Positions 1 to 5,541 of a stretch of 5,654 bases of DNA are shown one piece after another (position 1 is the stretch's first letter; the number at the start of each line of letters is the position of its first letter). The translations under genes and the position numbers were made by a program. This DNA comes from Burkholderiales bacterium (GTDB taxonomy: Bacteria; Pseudomonadota; Gammaproteobacteria; Burkholderiales; Burkholderiaceae_C), in the NCBI GenBank assembly GCA_028869035.1, contig JAGWTL010000208.1, positions 1-5,654 on the forward strand, given 5' to 3'. Below the pieces are notes generated by a model. The model was not told the DNA's origin and did not search any database. It worked only from the letters and a program-made list of their open reading frames with translations.

Positions 1-573
1 CGCTTCGCCAAGCTCATGCCGGGCATCGAGGTCGCGCTGAACATCGACAACCGCGAGAACATCCTGGGCATGCTCTCGCGCAACGAGCTCGATCTGGTGA
101 TCATGGGCCGCGCCCCTGCCAACCTGGACTGCGAAGCCACGCCCTTTGCCAGCAACCCGCTGGGCATCATTGCGCCACCGGATCACCCGCTGGTGCGCCG
201 CAAGCGCATGGCCTTCGACATGGTGAAGGACTACCCCTTTGTCGTGCGCGAGCAGGGCTCGGGCACGCGCGCGGCGATGGAGCGCCTGTTCCAGCAGTAC
301 GAGATCCCGATCAAGCTGGCCATGGAAATGCCCAGCAACGAGACGATCAAGCAGGCCGTCATGGCCGGCATGGGCCTGGCCTTCCTGTCGCTGCGCACAG
401 TGCGCCACGAACTGGCCGCTGGCCACATCGCCTTGCTGGACATCAGCGGCATGCCCATCGTGGGCAAGTGGTACGTCACCCACCTGAGCCAGAAGAAGCT
501 CTCGCCCGCGGCGCAGGCTTTCAAGAAGTTCCTGATCGAGCAGGCGGAGCCGCTGATCGACTCCTGGGCCTGA
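1..573 (+). CDS. LysR-type transcriptional regulator, CbbR-like, C-terminal part (5' truncated by window edge)
   Basis: This is the effector-binding domain of a LysR-type regulator. The reading frame is open from base 1 (Arg-Phe-Ala-Lys-Leu-Met) to the TGA at 571-573, giving 190 visible residues. The family is usually about 300-320 residues, so the N-terminal winged helix-turn-helix and linker lie upstream of the window; the ATG at base 16 is internal. Visible hallmarks, numbered from the first codon, are the 'NELDLVIMGR' type strand early on, REQGSGTR at 83-90 and SNETIKQAVMAGMGLAF starting at 112. These match the periplasmic-binding-protein-like fold of CbbR/RuBisCO-operon regulators as I recall them. 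Such proteins normally regulate a divergent or nearby target upstream of their own gene, which cannot be seen here. No cbb gene is in the window, so a role in CO2 fixation is not shown. Its stop codon faces the Crp/Fnr gene 17 bp away. LysR membership is very likely; the CbbR-like subgroup is moderately likely. Confidence 0.9.
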   Translation, partial: RFAKLMPGIEVALNIDNRENILGMLSRNELDLVIMGRAPANLDCEATPFASNPLGIIAPPDHPLVRRKRMAFDMVKDYPFVVREQGSGTRAAMERLFQQYEIPIKLAMEMPSNETIKQAVMAGMGLAFLSLRTVRHELAAGHIALLDISGMPIVGKWYVTHLSQKKLSPAAQAFKKFLIEQAEPLIDSWA

Positions 574-596
574 GCCCGGGCGTCAGCCCCTCAGGC
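568..596. terminator. Hairpin shared by two convergent stop codons (candidate bidirectional terminator)
   Basis: GCCTGAG at 568-574 is the exact reverse complement of CTCAGGC at 590-596. Inside it, GGGC (578-581) pairs with GCCC (586-589) around a 4-nt loop, leaving CCC (575-577) as a one-sided bulge. Both TGA stop codons, of the LysR gene on + and the Crp/Fnr gene on -, lie in opposite arms of the stem. There is no T-run on either side, so it is not a canonical intrinsic terminator. Part of the symmetry arises because both genes end in GCC TGA. A transcription barrier or mRNA 3'-end protector is an inference. Confidence 0.4.
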
Positions 597-1298
597 GGCT
601 TCCTGCAGGCGCTGCGGCGCCCGCAGGTGGTAGATGCGGCCGTGCTTGTCCAGCGGCTCCAGCACCTCTTCACGGACCAGCCGGCTGACTTCCCGGCTCA
701 CCGTCTCGAGCTTGAGATCCAGCATGGCGCCCATGTCGTCGCGCGCAAACAGCGTGACGGTGCGGCCGTCAGCCGGATGCCGCATCTTGAGGATGAAGTT
801 GGAGACGCGCTGGCGCGCGGTGCCGAAGTTCAGGTCCGCCAGCCAGTCATCGGCATCCTTGAGCGCCTGCTGCCACTTCTGCATCAGGCGCATGTGCAGG
901 CGCGGACTGCTGGCCCCCAGGGTGTGAATCACCTCCAGCGGGATGCGGCACACCGCGATCTCCGTCAGCGCCACCGCGTCGCAATCGTAGTGTCCCGAGC
1001 CCAGTGCCTCCAGCCCCGCCACATCGCCCGGGCGCAGCACGCGCACGATGCGTTGGCGGCCATCGGCCGTCACGCGCACCAGCTTGATCATGCCGCGGCG
1101 CAAGGTGAAGATGCCCTTGGCCCGTGTGCCGCTGTCGTAGAGCGCGCCGCCTTGCGCAAACTCGAGGTCATCGATCGGCGCGTGGATCATGCCGAAGTCC
1201 TGCTCGTTCAGGTCGGCGAACAGCACCATGTCGCGGATGCCGCAGCTGCGGCAATCGGAGGTGCCGCGCCAGGCGGATTCGGTCTTGATCGGAATCAT
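591..1298 (-). CDS. Crp/Fnr-family transcriptional regulator, FNR-like, with incomplete N-terminal cysteine motif
   Basis: This 235-residue protein has the usual length and order for the family. It starts with an N-terminal cysteine motif (C16-R-S-C19), followed by a cyclic-nucleotide-binding-type beta-roll (about 25-130, with G69, G80 and the RPGD turn at 89-92). A dimerisation helix follows at about 131-160, then a winged helix-turn-helix at about 160-230. The recognition helix carries E198-T-V-S201-R202, with the same spacing as E209/S212/R213 of E. coli FNR, so it should read TTGAT half-sites. Aligned by eye to FNR, C16, C19 and C117 match ligands C20, C23 and C122, while the C29 position is Val25; C106 is an extra cysteine. 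Oxygen or redox sensing is therefore possible but not assured. The start is the first ATG after an in-frame stop nine codons upstream. No good ribosome-binding site precedes it. A start at Met24 would remove the CxxC motif and is less attractive. An FNR-box-like sequence overlaps the start codon. It is divergent from the amidotransferase gene. Confidence 0.93.
   Translation of the reverse strand: MIPIKTESAWRGTSDCRSCGIRDMVLFADLNEQDFGMIHAPIDDLEFAQGGALYDSGTRAKGIFTLRRGMIKLVRVTADGRQRIVRVLRPGDVAGLEALGSGHYDCDAVALTEIAVCRIPLEVIHTLGASSPRLHMRLMQKWQQALKDADDWLADLNFGTARQRVSNFILKMRHPADGRTVTLFARDDMGAMLDLKLETVSREVSRLVREEVLEPLDKHGRIYHLRAPQRLQEAA
1285..1298. promoter_or_regulatory. FNR-box-like palindrome over the Crp/Fnr start codon
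   Basis: The + strand reads TTGAT-CGGA-ATCAT, which matches the FNR consensus TTGAT-N4-ATCAA at 9 of 10 fixed positions. The regulator encoded right here has the E-x-x-S-R recognition residues that read TTGAT. The ATG of the regulator occupies the three outermost bases of one half-site, so a bound dimer would cover the start of its own gene. The match could be accidental, because the bases also encode Met-Ile-Pro-Ile-Lys, but TTGAT and ATCAT are unusual in this GC-rich surrounding. Confidence 0.45.
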
Positions 1299-1340
1299 GG
1301 CTGCATCGTGGAAGGGGTCGCCTCAGGATACCCCCAAGTG

Positions 1341-1346
1341 TATAGT
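1341..1346 (+). promoter_or_regulatory. Candidate -10 element (TATAGT) for the amidotransferase gene
   Basis: TATAGT differs from the sigma-70 -10 consensus at one position and is one of very few A/T-rich hexamers in the 93-bp divergent gap. A transcript starting around 1353 would have a leader of about 39 nt before the ATG at 1392. The sequence 17 bp upstream (TCGCCT at 1318-1323) does not resemble a -35 element, which would fit an activator-dependent promoter. It is a candidate only. Confidence 0.3.
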
Positions 1347-1391
1347 GGGCCTTCCCATCCCGTCAGGATCGCCGCCAGAACCCGACACCGC

Positions 1392-2195
1392 ATGTGCGAA
1401 CTGCTTGCCATCTCCAGCCGGCAGGCCACCCGCCTGAGCTTCTCGCTCACGGCGCTGGCCGGACACAGCACGCCCGGCCACAGCGCGCGCGACGGCTGGG
1501 GTGTGGCCTGGTACGAAGACCGCAAGGCGGTGCTGCACCGTGAAACCGGGCCGGCCAGCGACAGCCCCCTGGCCACGCAGCTCGCCAGCGCAGGGCCGCC
1601 CACCACACTGGCCATCTCGCACATCCGTCATGCCACGCGTGGCGAGCGCACGCTGGCCAACACCCAGCCCTTCGTGCGCGAACTCGGCGGTCGCAGCCAT
1701 GTCTTTGCCCACAATGGCGATCTGCCCGGCCTGGCCGCTGATCCGCGCTACACCCCCGGACGGTTCCAACCGGTCGGCGACACCGACTCCGAACATGCTT
1801 TTTGCGCCCTGCTGGCGCGTCTGGCACCGCTGTGGCGGGAAGGCACGCCTGGACTGCAGGAACGGCTCGATGCCGTCGCAGGCCTGGCGGCCGAGCTGCA
1901 TGCCTACGGACCGGCCAATTTCCTCTATACCGATGGTGAGGTCTTGTTTGCCCACGGCCACCGCCGCATCCAGGCCGACGGGCGCATCGCGCCGCCAGGC
2001 CTGCACTGGCTGCAGCGCAGCTGCGCACAGGAGAGCGAGCCGCTGCAGGCCGACGGCGTCTGCGTGGGCTGCGGTTACCAGCAGGTGCTGCTGCTGGCCA
2101 GCGTGCCGCTGAGCAAGGAACCCTGGCAGGCGCTGGCCGAGGGCGAAACCGTGGCCGTGCGCGGTGGCGTACTGCTGGCGCGCCACCGGGCCTGA
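1392..2195 (+). CDS. Class II glutamine amidotransferase, YafJ-like
   Basis: The 267-residue protein is a stand-alone N-terminal-nucleophile (Ntn) glutaminase domain of the GATase_4/YafJ type. It begins Met-Cys-Glu-Leu-Leu. Removal of Met1 exposes Cys2, the catalytic nucleophile, which fixes the start at 1392 although no strong ribosome-binding site precedes it. Other family signatures are DGWGVAWY at 34-41, HIRHATRG at 77-84 (Arg79 in the glutamine-binding position), NTQPF at 90-94, the oxyanion/substrate loop HNGDL at 107-111 and GDTDSEHAF at 129-137. The family hydrolyses the amide of glutamine or a related gamma-glutamyl amide. No synthase partner domain is fused, and the physiological substrate of YafJ-like proteins is not settled. 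It is probably cytoplasmic, since no signal peptide is visible. The open frame extends far upstream, antisense to the Crp/Fnr gene, but that extension would bury Cys2 and is not credible. The next gene starts 48 bp downstream. Confidence 0.92.
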   Translation: MCELLAISSRQATRLSFSLTALAGHSTPGHSARDGWGVAWYEDRKAVLHRETGPASDSPLATQLASAGPPTTLAISHIRHATRGERTLANTQPFVRELGGRSHVFAHNGDLPGLAADPRYTPGRFQPVGDTDSEHAFCALLARLAPLWREGTPGLQERLDAVAGLAAELHAYGPANFLYTDGEVLFAHGHRRIQADGRIAPPGLHWLQRSCAQESEPLQADGVCVGCGYQQVLLLASVPLSKEPWQALAEGETVAVRGGVLLARHRA

Positions 2196-2230
2196 GGGCT
2201 CGCCCCGATGGCGCCGCTCTGCCCAGGCGC

Positions 2231-2236
2231 TAAGAT
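2231..2236 (+). promoter_or_regulatory. Candidate -10 element (TAAGAT) just before the thioredoxin-like gene
   Basis: TAAGAT lies 7 bp before the ATG at 2244. If used as a -10 element, transcription would start at or within a base or two of the ATG, giving a leaderless or nearly leaderless mRNA. This fits the absence of a ribosome-binding site before 2244. The hexamer has two mismatches to consensus and no clear -35 is seen, so confidence is low; read-through from the amidotransferase gene is an alternative. Confidence 0.25.
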
Positions 2237-2243
2237 CATCGGC

Positions 2244-2807
2244 ATGAATCCGCAACGCAGACACCTGGTCGCCGGCAGCGCGCTCTTCGCCGGCACCCTG
2301 ATCCTGGGCCGGTCCGCACTGGCGCAGGCCGCCGCAGCTGCGCCCTCCTCGCCCGGGATCGAGGCCAAGGCCGGTCCCCTGCCCGAACCGGGAACGTCAT
2401 TGCGCCTGCCCGAGGTCCCGCTGCTCGACGGCACGGTGTTCCGCCCGGCCCAGGCCGAAGGCCGGGTGCTGGCCATCTACTGGTGGGCCAGCACCTGCCC
2501 CTTCTGCGCGCTGCAAAGCCCCGAGATGCAGAAACTCTGGGACTCACAGCGAGCCCTGGGTGGCAAGGGTCTGCAGCTGCTCACCCTGTCCATCGACCGC
2601 AAGCCCGAAGACGCGCTGGCCTATCTGAAAAAAAAGGGCTACACCTTCCCCGTGGGCTTCGTCACCCCGGCGATCCATCGTGTCTTGCCCAAACCCAAGG
2701 GCCTGCCCATCACCCTGGTCCGCGGGCGCGACGGCCGGCTGCTGCAGGCCGAAAAAGGCCAGCTCTTCCCGGAAGACGTGGAACTGCTGGCGCGCTGGGC
2801 CGCCTGA
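2244..2807 (+). CDS. Exported thioredoxin-fold (TlpA/ResA-like) protein-disulfide oxidoreductase
   Basis: The 187-residue protein has an export signal and one thioredoxin domain. From the chosen start it reads MNPQRRHLVAG, a hydrophobic stretch (about 8-22) and ALA-QA, giving a likely cleavage after Ala27. The paired Arg5-Arg6 make a Tat route possible, though the motif (Q-R-R-H-L) is not a full Tat consensus. After an Ala/Pro-rich linker comes the redox centre WWASTCPFC (80-88), with active-site Cys85 and Cys88. The cis-proline is Pro155, in the Leu-Pro-Ile segment of 'KGLPITLV'. This arrangement is that of periplasmic TlpA/ResA/CcmG-type thiol-disulfide reductases, which keep particular cysteines reduced, for example in cytochrome c or oxidase maturation. 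The specific client is unknown. An ATG at 2208 would add 12 residues ahead of the signal peptide and is rejected. An A8 run at 2628-2635 encodes Lys129-131. The next gene starts 28 bp downstream. Confidence 0.9.
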   Translation: MNPQRRHLVAGSALFAGTLILGRSALAQAAAAAPSSPGIEAKAGPLPEPGTSLRLPEVPLLDGTVFRPAQAEGRVLAIYWWASTCPFCALQSPEMQKLWDSQRALGGKGLQLLTLSIDRKPEDALAYLKKKGYTFPVGFVTPAIHRVLPKPKGLPITLVRGRDGRLLQAEKGQLFPEDVELLARWAA

Positions 2808-2835
2808 AATCCGGCAATAACAAAGGGCAGACACC

Positions 2836-3744
2836 ATGGGTGCATCACTGGACGGCAAGCTGGTCGTCGCCATTTCCTCGCGGGCCCTGTTCGACTTCGA
2901 GGAGGAGAACAAGGTCTTCGAGCATGGCCACGGTCCGCACAAGGACCGCGCCTACATGAAGCTCCAGCTGGACAAGCTGGACGAGCCGGCCAAACCCGGC
3001 GTGGCCTTCTCCATGGTCAGGAAGCTGCTGGCCTTCAACGACCAGGAGGCGCAGCGTGTGGAGGTGGTCATCCTCTCGCGCAACGACCCGGTCTCGGGCA
3101 TGCGCGTTTTCCGCTCGGCCCAGCACTACGGCCTGCCCATCGAGCGCGGCAGCTTCACGCGGGGCCAGTCGCCCTGGCGCTACCTCAAACCCCTGCACGC
3201 CAACCTCTTCCTCTCGGCCAACCCCGAGGACGTGCGCGCCGCCCTGGGCCAGGGTTTCCCCGCCGCCACCGTGGCCACGCATTCGGTGCGCGCCCAGGAC
3301 AAGCACCCGAACGAGGTGCGCATCGCCTTCGACGGCGACGCCGTGCTCTTCAGCGACGAGGCCGAGCGCGTGTTCCAGGCCGAAGGCCTGAGTGCCTTCC
3401 AGCAGCACGAACGCGACAAGGCCCACCAGCCTTTGCTGGCCGGCCCCTTCAAGCCCCTGCTGGCCGCGCTGCACCGCCTGCAGCAGGAAGGCACGCCCAC
3501 CATGCGCATCCGAACCGCTCTGGTCACGGCGCGCAGCGCGCCCGCGCATGAACGCGCCATCCGCACCCTGATGGACTGGCATATCGAGGTGGACGAGGCC
3601 ATGTTCCTGGGCGGCCTGCCCAAGGGCGAGTTCCTGCGCGAGTTCGAACCCGACTTTTTCTTTGACGACCAGACCGGCCACATCGAATCCGCTGCGCGCC
3701 ACGTGCCCTCGGGCCATGTGGACAGCGGCGTCTCCAACCACTGA
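2836..3744 (+). CDS. Cytosolic 5'-nucleotidase of the NT5C1 (cN-I) type
   Basis: The 302-residue protein resembles the 5'-nucleotidase family that includes vertebrate cytosolic 5'-nucleotidase I, which dephosphorylates nucleoside 5'-monophosphates such as AMP. Family blocks by recall are SSRALFDFEEEN at 14-25, VILSRNDPVSGMRVF at 78-92 and YLKPLHANLFLSANPEDV at 116-133. A full set of HAD-type catalytic motifs can be read. Motif I is D166-G-D168-A-V170, with Asp166 the expected nucleophile. Motif II is Thr231 in VTARSAP, motif III is Lys263 in GLPKGEF, and motif IV is Asp277-Asp278 in FFFDDQTGH. No signal peptide or membrane segment is visible, so it should be cytoplasmic. The start ATG follows a modest purine-rich AAAGGG stretch near 2822-2827. 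It sits 28 bp after the thioredoxin gene and 30 bp before the ABC transporter gene, consistent with co-transcription. Substrate preference cannot be read from the sequence. Confidence 0.88.
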   Translation: MGASLDGKLVVAISSRALFDFEEENKVFEHGHGPHKDRAYMKLQLDKLDEPAKPGVAFSMVRKLLAFNDQEAQRVEVVILSRNDPVSGMRVFRSAQHYGLPIERGSFTRGQSPWRYLKPLHANLFLSANPEDVRAALGQGFPAATVATHSVRAQDKHPNEVRIAFDGDAVLFSDEAERVFQAEGLSAFQQHERDKAHQPLLAGPFKPLLAALHRLQQEGTPTMRIRTALVTARSAPAHERAIRTLMDWHIEVDEAMFLGGLPKGEFLREFEPDFFFDDQTGHIESAARHVPSGHVDSGVSNH

Positions 3745-3774
3745 CCGTCCCCGGTCTTCCAGCGAGAGCTCCCC

Positions 3775-5541
3775 ATGTCCCTGCTCAAGAAAGCGGCCGA
3801 CTTCAAGGCCTTCCTCGTGCGCGCCTGGACCCTGTCCCTGCCCTACTTCAGGTCGGAAGAAAAATGGAAGGCCCGCGCCCTGCTGGCCTCCATCGTCGTG
3901 CTCAACCTGGCCTTCGTCTACACACTGGTGCTGTTCAACGAATGGAACCGCTTCTTCTACGACGCGCTGCAAGAGAAGAACTACCCGGTCTTCATTGAGC
4001 AGATGATGCGCTACACCGTGCTGGCCCTGATCTACATCGCCATCGCGGTCTACCGTTTCTACCTGACCCAGCAGCTGGAGATGCGCTGGCGCGCCTGGAT
4101 GACGCGCCACTACCTGCAGCGCTGGCTGGACCACCAGGTCTATTACCACCTGGAGCTCACGCGCTACGCCTCCTTGTCGCCTGACCAGTCACCCGACAAC
4201 CCGGACCAGCGCATACAGGAAGATCTCCAGCTCTTCACCAGCAGCACGGTGAGCCTGAGCATGGGCCTGCTCAATGCCCTGGTCACTTTCGTGAGTTTTG
4301 TCGGCATCCTTTGGACCCTCAGCGGCGAGTTCACCTTCAGCTGGAACGGCAGCGAATTCGCCATTCCCGGCTTCATGCTCTGGGTGGCCATCCTCTACTG
4401 CGCCGCGGGCACCGTGCTCACGCACTATGTGGGCCGCCGCCTGATCCCGCTGAACTACGAGCAGCAACGCCGCGAAGCCGACTTCCGCCACAACCTGGTG
4501 CGCGTGCGCGAGTACAGCGAAGCCATCGCGCTGGACCGCGGCGAGACCGTGGAGTACATGCAGCTGAACCTGCGCTTCGGCCACGTGCTCGCCAACTACC
4601 TGCAGCTGATCGACGCGCAAAAGCGCCTCACCATGTTCACGGCCACCTTCAGCCAGGCTTCCACTGTCTTCCCCTTCCTCGTGGCCGCGCCGCGCTTCTT
4701 CAGTGGCGCCATCCAGCTCGGCACGGTGATGCAGATCGCCTCGGCCTTCAACCGCGTGCAGGATTCTTTGTCCTGGTTCATCGACAACTACGACAGCCTG
4801 GCCGCCTGGCGCGCCACCACCGACCGGCTCACGCATTTCGATACCGCGATCCAGAAGGCCAGCCAGGCCGCAACGCTGCAGCACGAAATCAGCACCGATG
4901 CCGGCCTGAAAGTGCAAGACCTGGCGCTGGACCTGCCCACCGGCAGCCGCCTGCTCGCGCACACCGCGCTGCAGGTTCGGCCGGGCGACAGCATCCTGCT
5001 CAGCGGTCCCTCGGGCAGCGGCAAGTCCACCCTGTTCCGCGCCCTGGCCGGCATATGGCCCCTGGCTTCGGGCCGGGTGGCCATGCCACCCTCGCCCATG
5101 TTCATACCGCAGCGGCCCTACTTCCCCAACGCCAGCCTGCGCGACGCGTTGGCCTATCCGGAATCCGCCGAGAAGTACGACGATGCCACGCTGCAGCAGG
5201 CCCTGCACGACGCCCTGCTGCCGCACTTGGCCGACCAGCTGGACGAAGTGGCTGCCTGGGGCCAGAAGCTCTCGGGCGGCGAACAGCAGCGCCTGGCCCT
5301 GGCACGCGTGTTCCTCAAGAAACCGGCCTGGGTTTTTGCCGACGAAGCCACCAGCGCGCTCGACGAAGAGGCCGAGAAGACGCTCTACCGAAAGCTGATC
5401 GAGATGGTGAAGTCGGGCAACGGCGCTATTGTTTCGATAGCTCATCGGCACAGCGTGGCGTCCTACCACAACCACAGCTGGACGCTCGAAAAGCGCAGCG
5501 ATGAAACTCTGGCGCTGTTTGAGCTGAAGCCGGCCTATTGA
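3775..5541 (+). CDS. ABC transporter, fused permease and ATP-binding domains (YddA/SbmA/ABCD-type)
   Basis: The 588-residue half-transporter has an N-terminal membrane domain and a C-terminal ATPase and would work as a homodimer in the inner membrane. Membrane segments are visible at about 35-54, 79-97, 160-182, 197-220 and 286-306, with a less clear sixth near 311-330. The cytoplasmic NPDQRIQEDLQLF (142-154) and EAIALDRGE (249-257) are typical of the COG4178/ABCD branch, which includes E. coli YddA, mycobacterial Rv1819c and peroxisomal acyl-CoA transporters. The ATPase is complete: Walker A GPSGSGKST (411-419), Q-loop Gln446 in IPQRPYF, signature LSGGEQQR (499-506), Walker B ending in FADE with catalytic Glu524, D-loop SALD (527-530) and H-loop His557. 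The substrate is not known; peptide, corrinoid and fatty-acyl cargoes occur in the superfamily. A short GAGAG at 3764-3768 is the probable ribosome-binding site. The segment encoding Ala551-Ala556 has unusually A/T-rich codons and forms a small palindrome. Confidence 0.93.
   Translation: MSLLKKAADFKAFLVRAWTLSLPYFRSEEKWKARALLASIVVLNLAFVYTLVLFNEWNRFFYDALQEKNYPVFIEQMMRYTVLALIYIAIAVYRFYLTQQLEMRWRAWMTRHYLQRWLDHQVYYHLELTRYASLSPDQSPDNPDQRIQEDLQLFTSSTVSLSMGLLNALVTFVSFVGILWTLSGEFTFSWNGSEFAIPGFMLWVAILYCAAGTVLTHYVGRRLIPLNYEQQRREADFRHNLVRVREYSEAIALDRGETVEYMQLNLRFGHVLANYLQLIDAQKRLTMFTATFSQASTVFPFLVAAPRFFSGAIQLGTVMQIASAFNRVQDSLSWFIDNYDSLAAWRATTDRLTHFDTAIQKASQAATLQHEISTDAGLKVQDLALDLPTGSRLLAHTALQVRPGDSILLSGPSGSGKSTLFRALAGIWPLASGRVAMPPSPMFIPQRPYFPNASLRDALAYPESAEKYDDATLQQALHDALLPHLADQLDEVAAWGQKLSGGEQQRLALARVFLKKPAWVFADEATSALDEEAEKTLYRKLIEMVKSGNGAIVSIAHRHSVASYHNHSWTLEKRSDETLALFELKPAY
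5425..5441. repeat. Small A/T-rich palindrome GCTAT-N7-ATAGC inside the ABC ATPase coding region
   Basis: GCTAT (5425-5429) is the reverse complement of ATAGC (5437-5441), separated by TGTTTCG. It lies in frame and encodes the strand leading to the H-loop histidine. Codons GCT ATT GTT TCG ATA GCT contrast with the G/C-ending codons before and after. From memory, similar GCTAT...ATAGC elements are numerous in Comamonadaceae genomes, so this may be a dispersed repeat within a gene; that assignment is unverified. Confidence 0.4.

Noticed and set aside
468..1391. Upstream extension of the amidotransferase frame (a 575-residue open frame from 468).
   Set aside because: It runs antisense to the well-supported Crp/Fnr gene, has low-complexity composition, and would bury the catalytic Cys2 that must be N-terminal.
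2196..2206. Short GGGC-TC-GCCC inverted repeat after the amidotransferase stop codon.
   Set aside because: A 4-bp stem with a 2-nt loop and no T-run is expected by chance at this G+C content and is not enough to call a terminator.
2208..2243. Alternative ATG at 2208 for the thioredoxin-like protein.
   Set aside because: It adds 12 residues ahead of a complete signal peptide that begins at Met 2244 with the basic Gln-Arg-Arg region.
2483..2959. 158-codon plus-strand frame spanning the thioredoxin and nucleotidase gene junction.
   Set aside because: As a separate gene it has no domain or start signal; it is kept only as the frame a -1 slip at 2628-2636 would enter.
2845..4149. Long minus-strand open frame (434 codons) opposite the nucleotidase and transporter start.
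   Set aside because: It shows no recognisable domain and is rich in His/Gln/Val/Gly; it is the usual antisense shadow of a GC-rich coding region.
4189..5475. Long minus-strand open frame (428 codons) opposite the ABC transporter.
   Set aside because: The plus strand carries every ABC ATPase motif in order; the antisense frame has no recognisable motif.
4311..5504. Plus-strand 397-codon open frame within the transporter gene.
   Set aside because: It is an Arg/Pro/Ala-rich out-of-frame shadow with no domain.
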